Part shown: positions 6,506 to 14,863 of the stretch, piece after piece
Position numbering within the stretch: the stretch's first letter is position 1
How the letters are laid out: every line of letters begins with the position of its first letter
Origin: Alistipes sp.
GTDB lineage: Bacteria; Bacteroidota; Bacteroidia; Bacteroidales; Rikenellaceae
NCBI GenBank assembly: GCA_017391435.1
Contig: JAFOYS010000226.1
Coordinates: 1-17,578, forward strand
DNA length: 17,578 bases
Direction: 5' to 3'
Notes under the pieces: generated by a model
The model's input: only the letters and a program-made list of their open reading frames with translations
What the model was told of the DNA's origin: nothing
The model's database searches: none
Position numbers and translations under genes: made by a program

Positions 6506-7228
6506 ATGCTGTCTATTATTTTTTACATTTATGTAATTATCGAGCTGACCTTCTTCTTTATACTGTCAGTTCTTGCACTTATTGTCTGTTTTCCGTTTGA
6601 CAAGCCGCGTAGCGTTGTGCACGAGTTGTCAAGGGCAATTTGTATGTGTTTTTGGTATGTGCCTCTTACTTGGAAGCGCAGAATCAAGGGCCTTGAGAAT
6701 GTTGACAAGAGCAAGAGTTATGTGATTGTTATCAACCACAACTCTATGGCTGATATTATATCGCTCTACTTTGTTCCGCTAAACTTCCGCTGGGTAAGCA
6801 AGCGTGAGGTGTTCCGCATTCCGTATATCGGTCAGCTGCTCTCTATCCACGGAGATATTGCTATTGACCGTAGCAAGGGTGCTGACTCTATGCGTAAGGT
6901 TACTGAGCAGGGTAAGATGTGGATTGGTAGGGGTGTATCTATTGCTATGTTCCCAGAGGGTACACGCTCTAAGAGTGGCGAGATGGGTAGATTCAAGCAG
7001 GGTGCTTTTGCGCTTGCAAAGGAGGCTGGCGTTGAGATTCTACCTGTGGTTATGCACGGAACACGCGATGTATTGAAGAAGAATTTTATGGTCAACTGGC
7101 GCAATAGACTCTCTGTAAGTGTTCTGCCTCCAATCTCTGTAGATAAGGTGCAGACAATGCAGACAGCAGAGCTGATTGATTATACCCGAACAATGATGGT
7201 TGAAGAGTACGAGAAAATTAGAAAATAG
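6506..7228 (+). CDS. plsC: 1-acyl-sn-glycerol-3-phosphate acyltransferase family protein
   Basis: The product is 240 residues, normal for PlsC. It would transfer an acyl chain to lysophosphatidate to form phosphatidate at the inner membrane. One strongly hydrophobic N-terminal segment (residues ~3-30) anchors it. The catalytic NHxxxxD motif is NHNSMAD (residues 77-83, His78 and Asp83). Motif II is GDIAIDR (116-122) and the phosphate-binding motif III is FPEGTRS (149-155); motif IV lies near LPVVMHGT (179-186). All key residues are present. A related acyltransferase acting on another lipid cannot be excluded from sequence alone. It is first in a long plus-strand string; its stop lies 3 nt before parE, so the two are very probably co-transcribed. 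The ATG at 6506 lacks a strong ribosome-binding site, as usual here. Confidence 0.92.
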   Translation: MLSIIFYIYVIIELTFFFILSVLALIVCFPFDKPRSVVHELSRAICMCFWYVPLTWKRRIKGLENVDKSKSYVIVINHNSMADIISLYFVPLNFRWVSKREVFRIPYIGQLLSIHGDIAIDRSKGADSMRKVTEQGKMWIGRGVSIAMFPEGTRSKSGEMGRFKQGAFALAKEAGVEILPVVMHGTRDVLKKNFMVNWRNRLSVSVLPPISVDKVQTMQTAELIDYTRTMMVEEYEKIRK

Positions 7229-7231
7229 TAT

Positions 7232-9127
7232 ATGGCAGAAGTGCAAAAGGTAAATAGTTATGGCGACGACGCCATACAACAGCTCACTCCGCGTGAGCAC
7301 GTAAGACGACGCACAGGTATGTATGTGGGTACCCCGGGCGATGGCTCGGAGCGTGAGGATGCCCTCTATGTGCTTGTCAAGGAGGTTATAGACAACGGTA
7401 TTGATGAGTTTATAATGGGCTATGGAAAGACCATTGAGATAACTCTTGAGGATAAGCGCATAACTGTGCGTGACTATGGCCGTGGTATTCCGCTAAACTC
7501 TCTTGAGAGTGTTGTCTCTCAGATTAACACCGGTGCAAAGTATGAGCAGGGTGAGGACTCTGCTTTTGATAAGACTGTAGGTCTTAATGGTGTGGGTGTA
7601 AAGGCTGTAAACTACCTATCATCGGAGTTTATCGTCCGCTCGGTGCGTGATGGAGAGAGCCGTGAGGTTGTCTTTAGTCAGGGACTGCTTCAGGGTGATA
7701 GCCGTCAGAGTGGCGTGAAGGAGAAGAACGGAACCTTCGTAAGTTTTGTGCCCGACCCAGAGATCTTCCCTAACTACGAGTTTAATATTGACTACATCAA
7801 GCAGCTGATTCACAACTACGCTTACCTTAATGTAGGCCTTACACTTGTCTTTAATGGCGAGAGTTACTCGTCAAAGAATGGATTGCTTGACCTTGTCAAC
7901 GACAGTATGGAGAATCAGACAATGCTCTATGCTCCAATCCACCTTACAGGAAAGAATATTGAGATTGCGATGACCCACTCAACAGGTTATGGCGAGACAT
8001 ACTACACCTTTGCAAATAGCCAGAACACTTGGCACGGTGGAACGCACCAGGCCGCCTTCCGTGAGATGGTTGTAAAGACTCTCAAGGACTTCTATCGCAA
8101 GGACTACGATCCGGCAGATATCCGTACAGCGATAGTTGCTGCAGTCTCTGTGCGAGTGTCAAATGCGGTCTTTGAGAATCAGGTAAAGTCAAAGCTCGGT
8201 AGTAAGGATGCTGCAGAGGGTATCTCTATGCGTCAGTTTATTGGTGAGTTCCTTGCCGTAGAGCTTGATAACTACCTCCACCGCAACCCCGATGTGGCTC
8301 AGCTTATACAGCGTAAGATTGTAGAGAGCGAGAAGGAGCGTAAGGCTATGGCGGGCGTGCAGAAGCGAAGCCGTGAGGCAAATAAGCGACTGCTGCTCAA
8401 TAACAAGAATCTGCGAGACTGTAAGATTCACCGTGGCGACAAGAGCGAGCTTGCTAGCCAGACAATGATCTTTATTACTGAGGGTAACTCTGCATCGGGA
8501 TCTATTACCAAGTCACGAAATGCACTTACTCAGGCGGTATTCTCACTGCGTGGTAAGCCACTCAATACATTTGGAAAGAAGAAGGCTCAGGCATATGCAA
8601 ATGACGAGTTTAAGTATCTGCACAACGCGCTCAATATTGACGAGGATGTAGAGAATCTGCGTTATGAGAAGGTTGTAATTGCAACCGATGCCGATGTGGA
8701 CGGTATGCACATTCGTATGTTGCTGCTTACATTCTTCTTGCAGTACTTCCCAGACCTTATTCGCAACGGCCACCTCTACATTATGCAGACACCGCTGTTC
8801 CGAGTAAGAAATAAGAAGCAGACTTTCTACTGCTACTCGGAGCAGGAGCGACTTGAGGCGGTTGAGAAGTGTGGCGCTAAGGCCGAGATTACCCGATTCA
8901 AAGGTCTTGGTGAGATCTCTCCAGACGAGTTTGCCGGTTTTATTGGCGACCAGATTCGCCTTGACCGCGTAAGACTTACTAAGGATGACCCTGTGACAGA
9001 CTTGCTGACATTCTATATGGGTACAAATACATTCGACCGTCAGCACTTTATTATGGACAACCTGCGCGTTGAGGAGGATCTTATTGAGTCACACCTGCAG
9101 ATTGGTACGGGTGAGGATGAAGAGTAA
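7232..9127 (+). CDS. parE: DNA topoisomerase IV subunit B
   Basis: The product is 631 residues, the length of ParE and shorter than most GyrB. It is the ATPase and metal-binding half of topoisomerase IV, which decatenates daughter chromosomes. The GHKL ATPase has EVIDNGIDE (Glu51, Asn55), DYGRGIP (81-87) and the lid GLNGVGVKAVN (117-127). A transducer domain follows to ~residue 400. The TOPRIM domain has TEGNSASGS (Glu417) and the metal triad DADVDG (Asp486, Asp488, Asp490), then the GyrB/ParE tail with RFKGLGE. The TEGNSASGS form, in place of EGDSAGGS, is as I recall for Bacteroidota ParE. parC follows 44 nt downstream, which supports ParE rather than GyrB. The ATG at 7232 is 3 nt after the acyltransferase stop and fits the family N-terminus. 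Confidence 0.96.
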   Translation: MAEVQKVNSYGDDAIQQLTPREHVRRRTGMYVGTPGDGSEREDALYVLVKEVIDNGIDEFIMGYGKTIEITLEDKRITVRDYGRGIPLNSLESVVSQINTGAKYEQGEDSAFDKTVGLNGVGVKAVNYLSSEFIVRSVRDGESREVVFSQGLLQGDSRQSGVKEKNGTFVSFVPDPEIFPNYEFNIDYIKQLIHNYAYLNVGLTLVFNGESYSSKNGLLDLVNDSMENQTMLYAPIHLTGKNIEIAMTHSTGYGETYYTFANSQNTWHGGTHQAAFREMVVKTLKDFYRKDYDPADIRTAIVAAVSVRVSNAVFENQVKSKLGSKDAAEGISMRQFIGEFLAVELDNYLHRNPDVAQLIQRKIVESEKERKAMAGVQKRSREANKRLLLNNKNLRDCKIHRGDKSELASQTMIFITEGNSASGSITKSRNALTQAVFSLRGKPLNTFGKKKAQAYANDEFKYLHNALNIDEDVENLRYEKVVIATDADVDGMHIRMLLLTFFLQYFPDLIRNGHLYIMQTPLFRVRNKKQTFYCYSEQERLEAVEKCGAKAEITRFKGLGEISPDEFAGFIGDQIRLDRVRLTKDDPVTDLLTFYMGTNTFDRQHFIMDNLRVEEDLIESHLQIGTGEDEE

Positions 9128-9171
9128 TAAAAAAGAAAAGGTAATGTCATAACTTATAGAACATACCCTAT

Positions 9172-11847
9172 ATGGCTGAAGATATAGATTTGATGGATGA
9201 TATGCCCGTAGCAGAGGAGAGTAGCTCGGGAAAGTATGACCGACTGATGGCCGAGCAGAGCGTGAGCCGTCTGACGGGAATGTTTAAGAATTGGTTTTTG
9301 GACTACGCCTCCTATGTAATTCTGGAGCGCGCAGTACCACATATTGACGATGGACTAAAACCTGTGCAGCGAAGAATCCTCCACGCAATGAAGGTTGTGG
9401 ATGATGGAAGATACAACAAGGTGGCCAATGTTGTAGGTCAGACTATGCAGTACCACCCACACGGAGACCAGAGTATCGGCGCGGCACTTGTGCAGATGGG
9501 ACAGAAGGATCTGCTTATTGACTGTCAGGGAAACTGGGGTAACATCCTTACAGGTGACCCAGCTGCGGCACCGCGATATATTGAGGCGCGACTCTCTAAG
9601 TTTGCCCTTGAGGTGGTCTTTAACCGTAAGACTACGGAGTGGATGCTCTCTTACGACGGACGAAAGGAGGAGCCTGTGGCACTTCCTGTAAAGTTCCCAC
9701 TGCTGTTGGCGCAGGGTACTGAGGGTATTGCCGTAGGTCTTGCATCTAAGATTCTTCCGCACAACTTCAACGAGCTTATATCTGCCGCTATTGCACACCT
9801 TAAGGGTGAGCCATTTGTCCTCTATCCAGACTTCCCTACGGGCGGTATGATAGATGTGTCGCGATATAACGACGGACTGCGTGGTGGTGCGGTAAAGGTT
9901 AGAGCAAAGATTTCAAAGGTAGACAAGAGCACACTTGTTATTACCGAGATACCATTCTCAATCACTACAGAGACCCTCAAGGAGTCAATTACTAAGGCTC
10001 AGGAGAAGGGTAAGATTAAGATTAAGAACTTTGATGACAATACAGCATCTACAGCCGAGATTGTTGTTCACGTAGCTTCGGGCGAGTCGTGCGATAAGAC
10101 TATCGATGCGCTCTATGCCTTTACGCTCTGCGAGATATCTATCTCTCCAAACTCTTGCGTTATTAAGGACAAGCACCCAGAGTTTATGGGTGTGAGCGAT
10201 ATACTGCGCCACTCTACTGAGCATACAAAGGATCTGCTTCGTCAGGAGCTTGAGATTCGCCTCGGTGAGTTGAACGATCAGTGGCATAAGGTGTCGCTTG
10301 AGCGAATCTTTATTGAGAACAAGATCTATCAGGTGCTTGAGGGTAAGCGCTCTGTAGAGCAGGCTCACGCAGCGGTTGCTACAGCACTGGAGCCATTTGC
10401 AAAGCTTTTGCGCCGTGAGATTGATGAGAACGATATTGAGCATCTTGTAGGTCTGCCATTTATCCGAATCTCTCGCTTTAACCTTGATAAGGCCGATAAT
10501 GAGATTAAGCGCATAGACGAGGAGATTGCAGGCGTTAAGCACGACCTTGCACACCTTGTAGAGTATACAATTGCCTACTATGAGCATATCCGTGAGAAGT
10601 ACGGTAAGGGTCGTGAGCGACTCTCTGAGATCCGTAGCTTTGATATTATCGACTCAACAAAGGTTGCAGCATCAAATGCTAAACTCTATGTTGACCGTAA
10701 GGAGGGCTTCTTTGGTATCGGCAAGGGTATGAAGGATGCAGAGTATGTGTGTGACTGTTCGGATATTGACGATGTGATAATAATCCTTCGTGACGGCCGT
10801 TACACTATTAAGAAGGTTGACGAGAAGAGCTTCTTTGATAAGGATATTATATATATAGGTATCTTCAAGCGTAACGATGAGCGTACAATATACAATGTTC
10901 TCTATCGTGACGGTGGTAAGAATGGTCCTATACTTATGAAGCGCTGCGCTATTAAGGGTATTACTCGCGACAAGGAGTATAATCTTACTAAGGGCACTGC
11001 AAAGAGCGAGATTCTACACCTCAGTGTCAACCCTAACGGTGAGGCGGAGGTGCTCAAGATATACTTCAAGCCGCGTCCACGCCTAAAGAAGGTTATTGTA
11101 GACCTTGACTTTGCAACAATCGCAATCAAGGGTCGTCAGAGTCAGGGTAACCTCTTCTCAAGGTATGCTATTCACAAGATTGCAATCAAGAAGAAGGGAA
11201 CATCTACGCTCAGCGCGCAGGAGATATTCTGGGATGAGGATATCAGAAAGCTCAACAGTGAGGGCAGAGGCCGCTCGCTGGGTATGTTCAAGGGCGAGGA
11301 TAAGATTGTTGTCTGGACAGCAAAGCATCAGTACTATATTACAGGCTTTGAGACCTCGCAGCACTTCCCAGAGGATACTATTATGGTGGAGAAGTACAAC
11401 TCTGCACGCATCTACAACCTCTGTTACTTTGACCGTGAGCAGGGCTACTACTATATGAAGCGTTTCCAGCTTGATATGACCGACCGCCTACTGCCATTCC
11501 TTGATGAGGAGGGAAATGCAGACTTTGTTGCAATCTGCTCTCGCAATGGTTCAACACTGCGAATTACATACAAGGGTAATAACGCCACAAGGCCAGCAGA
11601 TGAGATTGCTGTGGACGAGTTTGTGGGTGTAAAGAGCCGCAAGGCAAAGGGTAAGCGACTGACTACATACGATGTTGACACTCTTGTATTTATCGAGCCA
11701 GAGGAGCCAGAAGAGGTAGAGGAGCCTATAGTGCCTGACGATGAGGGTGTAGAGAGTATAGATGAGGGCGTTGAGGCTGATGTTGAAATTCCTGATTTGA
11801 TGACTGAGGATGAGGAGTATAGCGCTTCACAGTTAGACCTATTCTAA
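9172..11847 (+). CDS. parC: DNA topoisomerase IV subunit A
   Basis: The product is 891 residues, longer than E. coli ParC (752). It is the DNA breakage-reunion subunit. The start of the winged-helix domain shows DGLKPVQRRILHAM, and the active-site tyrosine is Tyr136 in APRYIEARL. The QRDR region reads HPHGDQSIGAALVQ (95-108): positions matching GyrA Ser83 and Asp87 are Gln100 and Ala104. A coiled-coil/tower region follows (~360-480), then a beta-pinwheel C-terminal domain with a degenerate GyrA box GRQSQGN (654-660), which fits ParC rather than GyrA. The last ~50 residues are highly acidic (EEPEEVEEP...) and end exactly in QLDLF, the consensus form of a sliding-clamp-binding motif. The next gene, aroK, starts 11 nt downstream. 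The ATG at 9172 gives an acidic N-terminal extension (MAEDIDLMDDM) before the conserved domain. Confidence 0.96.
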   Translation: MAEDIDLMDDMPVAEESSSGKYDRLMAEQSVSRLTGMFKNWFLDYASYVILERAVPHIDDGLKPVQRRILHAMKVVDDGRYNKVANVVGQTMQYHPHGDQSIGAALVQMGQKDLLIDCQGNWGNILTGDPAAAPRYIEARLSKFALEVVFNRKTTEWMLSYDGRKEEPVALPVKFPLLLAQGTEGIAVGLASKILPHNFNELISAAIAHLKGEPFVLYPDFPTGGMIDVSRYNDGLRGGAVKVRAKISKVDKSTLVITEIPFSITTETLKESITKAQEKGKIKIKNFDDNTASTAEIVVHVASGESCDKTIDALYAFTLCEISISPNSCVIKDKHPEFMGVSDILRHSTEHTKDLLRQELEIRLGELNDQWHKVSLERIFIENKIYQVLEGKRSVEQAHAAVATALEPFAKLLRREIDENDIEHLVGLPFIRISRFNLDKADNEIKRIDEEIAGVKHDLAHLVEYTIAYYEHIREKYGKGRERLSEIRSFDIIDSTKVAASNAKLYVDRKEGFFGIGKGMKDAEYVCDCSDIDDVIIILRDGRYTIKKVDEKSFFDKDIIYIGIFKRNDERTIYNVLYRDGGKNGPILMKRCAIKGITRDKEYNLTKGTAKSEILHLSVNPNGEAEVLKIYFKPRPRLKKVIVDLDFATIAIKGRQSQGNLFSRYAIHKIAIKKKGTSTLSAQEIFWDEDIRKLNSEGRGRSLGMFKGEDKIVVWTAKHQYYITGFETSQHFPEDTIMVEKYNSARIYNLCYFDREQGYYYMKRFQLDMTDRLLPFLDEEGNADFVAICSRNGSTLRITYKGNNATRPADEIAVDEFVGVKSRKAKGKRLTTYDVDTLVFIEPEEPEEVEEPIVPDDEGVESIDEGVEADVEIPDLMTEDEEYSASQLDLF

Positions 11848-11858
11848 AAAGCTACGGG

Positions 11859-12383
11859 ATGCGAGTCTATTTAATAGGATATATGGGGTGCGGTAAGAGC
11901 ACCGTAGCTCGTAAGGTCTCGCGCTTTGCACACCTTGAGGTTGTAGATACCGACACAATGGTAGAGCAGCGCGAAGGTGCAACGGTGGCAGATGTTATAA
12001 CCTACCAGGGCGAGGAGTACTTCCGCGCAGCCGAGAGGGCAGTGCTTGAGGATACTGCAGTGTTGGAAAATACGATTATCTCTACCGGTGGTGGACTGCC
12101 CGTGTGGGGCGATAATATGGAGCTGATGAAGCAGTTGGGACTTACTATCTACCTTCGTCGCTCGCCTGAGAATATTATCTCGCGACTCTCACCTTATGGC
12201 CGTCAGAAGCGACCAAAGATTCGTGGAATGAACGATGAGCAGTTGCTCGCTTTTATGACAGCACATATGGCAGAGCGAGAGCCTGTATACTCACTTGCAG
12301 ATGTAGTTATCGAGTGCGACCAAATGGCTGATAGAGAGGTTGTTGATACTGTTATTGAGAAAATTTTGAACCTAAAACGATAA
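11859..12383 (+). CDS. aroK: Shikimate kinase
   Basis: The product is 174 residues, typical for AroK. It phosphorylates shikimate to shikimate-3-phosphate with ATP in the cytoplasm, the fifth step to chorismate. It begins directly with the beta-strand and P-loop GYMGCGKST (7-15). Shikimate-binding residues are present: Asp32 in DTD, Arg56 in EEYFR, and the GGG at 77-79 (STGGGLP). The lid arginine is probably Arg118 in GRQKRP. The start at 11859 is only 11 nt after the parC stop, and the next gene begins 3 nt after its end, so it is read as part of the operon. There is no functional link to topoisomerase IV; the grouping probably reflects shared housekeeping expression. Confidence 0.96.
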   Translation: MRVYLIGYMGCGKSTVARKVSRFAHLEVVDTDTMVEQREGATVADVITYQGEEYFRAAERAVLEDTAVLENTIISTGGGLPVWGDNMELMKQLGLTIYLRRSPENIISRLSPYGRQKRPKIRGMNDEQLLAFMTAHMAEREPVYSLADVVIECDQMADREVVDTVIEKILNLKR

Positions 12384-12386
12384 ATT

Positions 12387-14027
12387 ATGAAAAGATTTTT
12401 GTTGATAGTTGCCGCGGCTGTTGTAGCTCTTACAGCATCGGCTCAGATGAAGATTTCTGGAACGCTTCGTGATACTAATGGTAAGGGTATTGCAGGTGTT
12501 ACTGTGAGCGATGGATTTAGTTGCGTTGTGACAGATGCTAAGGGTAAGTACAAGATGACAACATCATCTGATGCTGTGCACGTATTCTACTCTATTCCAT
12601 CAGCCTATAAGGTAAATGTAAAGGATGGTCATCCAGACTTTTACCAGACGCTCAACAGCAAGGTTAAGAAGTACGACTTTACCCTTACTCCAAACCCTAC
12701 CGAGGAGAAGGCCTTCCGTCTGCTGATGATTGCCGACCCGCAGGCGCAGTGTAACTTCCACGTAAAGAGATTTGCGACAGAGACAGTGCCAGATGTTCGT
12801 GCATATGTTGATGCCCAGACGCTGCCTTGCTATGGCGTTACACTTGGCGATATTGCATATACAGAGGGTAAGCACAAGTGCAACAAGTATATGCAGCCTA
12901 TGAAAGAGGCAATGGCTTACGATAAGAGCCACCTGCTTATTTTCCAGACCATTGGTAACCACGACTTTACAGAGCCGCCAGTGAAGCTTGATAAGGGTAC
13001 AAGCACCTATAATCTTGCCTACCAGCGCGCCTTTGAGAAGGTCTTTGGTCCGGTAAACTACTCTTGGAATCGCGGTGATGTGCATATTGTATCTATGAAG
13101 GACTATATTGCCGATGACAACCCAAATAAGTTCCGCTATCACAAGGAGTATGGCAACCCTTGTTTTACAGATGAGCAGCTTGAGTGGCTTCGTCAGGACC
13201 TTGCTGCAGTGCCAAAGGATAAGATGGTAATTCTCTGCCTACACATTGGTCTTTACAATCGTATGAGAAAGAATGTTGAGGCTGTGCGTCTGTTGATCTC
13301 TAAGTTTAAGGAGGCTCATATTATGATTGGCCACACCCACTTTATGAATAACAATGTAAATAAGTATGGCATCTACGAGCACGTTCACGCAGCAGCAAGT
13401 GGTGCATTCTGGTGGAGTAACCTTAACGGTGACGGAGTGCCAAACGGATACTCTATCTACGATATTGAGGGCGCGCACATTAAGAATTGGTGGTATAAGG
13501 CTACTGGATACGACATCTCATATCAGATTCGCCTCTACCGCGGTGATGCAGAGTTTGGTGGTGAGTTTGAGAAGTTTAAGTACCCATACTCTCACGACAC
13601 AATCCTTGCAAATGTCTTCAATGCAGACCCAGAGTGGAAGGTATATCTCTATGAGGATGGTGTGCTTACCGGCGAGATGGAGCGCATACCAGTTAGCCGT
13701 GATAGCGTGCCAGAGGTTGATTCAAGCCGCGATTGGTATGCTGTAGGTTACCATATCGGTGTTGTGGGTAGAAGCTACGGCAAGGTTACCGATTGCAGAA
13801 GTAAGTGGAATGGTGGCGGCCGTAAGGGTTACCTTACATCTTGTAACCACCTCTACCGTCTAAAGCTCAACAACCCTAATGCAAAGGAGATTAAGGTTGT
13901 TGCAAAGGATACAAATGGAAATGTCTATGAGCAGACCCGCATTACTGAGAGTTTTGACTACTCTGAGTGCGAGCTTACAAATAGACTTATGGCTACTCCA
14001 CGCACAGAGCTGGATAAAACTTATTAA
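12387..14027 (+). CDS. Exported calcineurin-like metallophosphoesterase
   Basis: The product is 546 residues with a signal peptide (1-19, ALTASA before Gln20). Residues ~22-100 form a beta-sandwich of the carboxypeptidase-regulatory/MetallophosN type (ISGTLRDTNGKGIAGVTVSD). The catalytic metallophosphoesterase domain (~110-360) has DPQ at 117-119 in place of the usual DxH, then GDIAYTEG (Asp155), GNHDFTEP (190-197), His286 in CLHIGLYN and GHTH at 315-318. The C-terminal ~170 residues fit the accessory MetallophosC-type domain. This three-part layout is common in Bacteroidota exported phosphoesterases, whose substrates are mostly unknown; a phosphodiester of the envelope or a nutrient phosphate is possible. 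It starts 3 nt after aroK and ends 11 nt before murI. Fold and location are well supported; the substrate is not known. Confidence 0.9.
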   Translation: MKRFLLIVAAAVVALTASAQMKISGTLRDTNGKGIAGVTVSDGFSCVVTDAKGKYKMTTSSDAVHVFYSIPSAYKVNVKDGHPDFYQTLNSKVKKYDFTLTPNPTEEKAFRLLMIADPQAQCNFHVKRFATETVPDVRAYVDAQTLPCYGVTLGDIAYTEGKHKCNKYMQPMKEAMAYDKSHLLIFQTIGNHDFTEPPVKLDKGTSTYNLAYQRAFEKVFGPVNYSWNRGDVHIVSMKDYIADDNPNKFRYHKEYGNPCFTDEQLEWLRQDLAAVPKDKMVILCLHIGLYNRMRKNVEAVRLLISKFKEAHIMIGHTHFMNNNVNKYGIYEHVHAAASGAFWWSNLNGDGVPNGYSIYDIEGAHIKNWWYKATGYDISYQIRLYRGDAEFGGEFEKFKYPYSHDTILANVFNADPEWKVYLYEDGVLTGEMERIPVSRDSVPEVDSSRDWYAVGYHIGVVGRSYGKVTDCRSKWNGGGRKGYLTSCNHLYRLKLNNPNAKEIKVVAKDTNGNVYEQTRITESFDYSECELTNRLMATPRTELDKTY

Positions 14028-14038
14028 GATTTACAGCA

Positions 14039-14863
14039 ATGAACAATAACGCCCCGATAGGAATTTTTGACAGTGGAATGGGTGGGCTGAGCGTCTGGCA
14101 GGAGATTGCCGAGGCTCTGCCAGGAGAGTCGCTGATATTTTTTGGTGACGGCGCCCGCTGTCCATATGGTGGAAGGAGTCGAGAGGAGATTCTGCGCTTT
14201 ACTGTAGAGTCTGCCCAGAGGCTTCTTGCTGAGGGGTGTAAGATGATTGTTGTGGCGTGCAATACGGCAACGGCTGTGGCTATAGATTTTCTTAGGGAGA
14301 GCTATCCTCAGATACCTTTTGTTGGCCTTGAGCCTGCCGTAAAGCCTGCTGCACTGACGACAAAGAGTGGAACGATAGCTGTCCTTGCTACTGCTCGCGC
14401 ACTTGAGGGGGAGCTGTTTTTACACACCTCGGCGCAGTATGAGCATAGTGTTAAGATTCTCAAGGCTGTGGGAGAGGGTTTTGTAGAGATTGTTGAGCGC
14501 GGAGAGGAGAATAGCGCTGCAGCGGAGAGTGCTGTTCGCGCTGTTATTGAGCCTCTTATTGCACAGGGGGCTGACAAAATTGTGCTTGGATGTACCCACT
14601 ATCCATTCTTGCGACAGACCATTGAGCGTGTGATAGGGGATAGAGATGTTGAAGTTATAGACTCTGGTAGAGCAGTCTGCCGCAGAGTGGCACAGTTGCT
14701 TGATAATTTTGCACTTTGGGCTGATGAGGATAATGAGCCAAAGTATGAGTTTATGACTCTTGCTGATGATGATTATTTAGATAGATTGATTTTTAGAGCA
14801 TATGGATGTTTTAGTGAAGAGGAGACCGAAGAAGACGACCAAACCTGCGACCAAGAGGGATAG
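14039..14863 (+). CDS. murI: Glutamate racemase
   Basis: The product is 274 residues, typical of MurI. It interconverts L- and D-glutamate without a cofactor and supplies D-Glu for peptidoglycan. The N-terminal signature IFDSGMGGLSV holds Asp11 and Ser12. The two catalytic cysteines are Cys74 in VVACNTATAVAID and Cys185 in VLGCTHYPFL, with His187 beside the second. The substrate loop reads GDGARCPYGGRS (36-47). The final ~20 residues are strongly acidic (CFSEEETEEDDQ) and lie beyond the conserved domain. The last 62 nt also encode the start of ftsK in the +1-shifted frame. The ATG at 14039 gives the standard N-terminus and follows the phosphoesterase stop by 11 nt. Confidence 0.96.
   Translation: MNNNAPIGIFDSGMGGLSVWQEIAEALPGESLIFFGDGARCPYGGRSREEILRFTVESAQRLLAEGCKMIVVACNTATAVAIDFLRESYPQIPFVGLEPAVKPAALTTKSGTIAVLATARALEGELFLHTSAQYEHSVKILKAVGEGFVEIVERGEENSAAAESAVRAVIEPLIAQGADKIVLGCTHYPFLRQTIERVIGDRDVEVIDSGRAVCRRVAQLLDNFALWADEDNEPKYEFMTLADDDYLDRLIFRAYGCFSEEETEEDDQTCDQEG

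Noticed and set aside
9985..10587. A 200-codon minus-strand frame inside parC.
   Set aside because: No recognisable motif and no promoter or leader; parC coding is unambiguous there.
7232..11847. Reading the topoisomerase pair as gyrB-gyrA.
   Set aside because: The B subunit has ParE length (631 residues), the A subunit has a degenerate GyrA box, and the two genes are adjacent as parE-parC.
12387..14027. 5'-nucleotidase or alkaline phosphatase call for the phosphoesterase.
   Set aside because: It lacks the 5'-nucleotidase C-terminal domain and alkaline phosphatase motifs; the MetallophosN-Metallophos-MetallophosC layout fits better.
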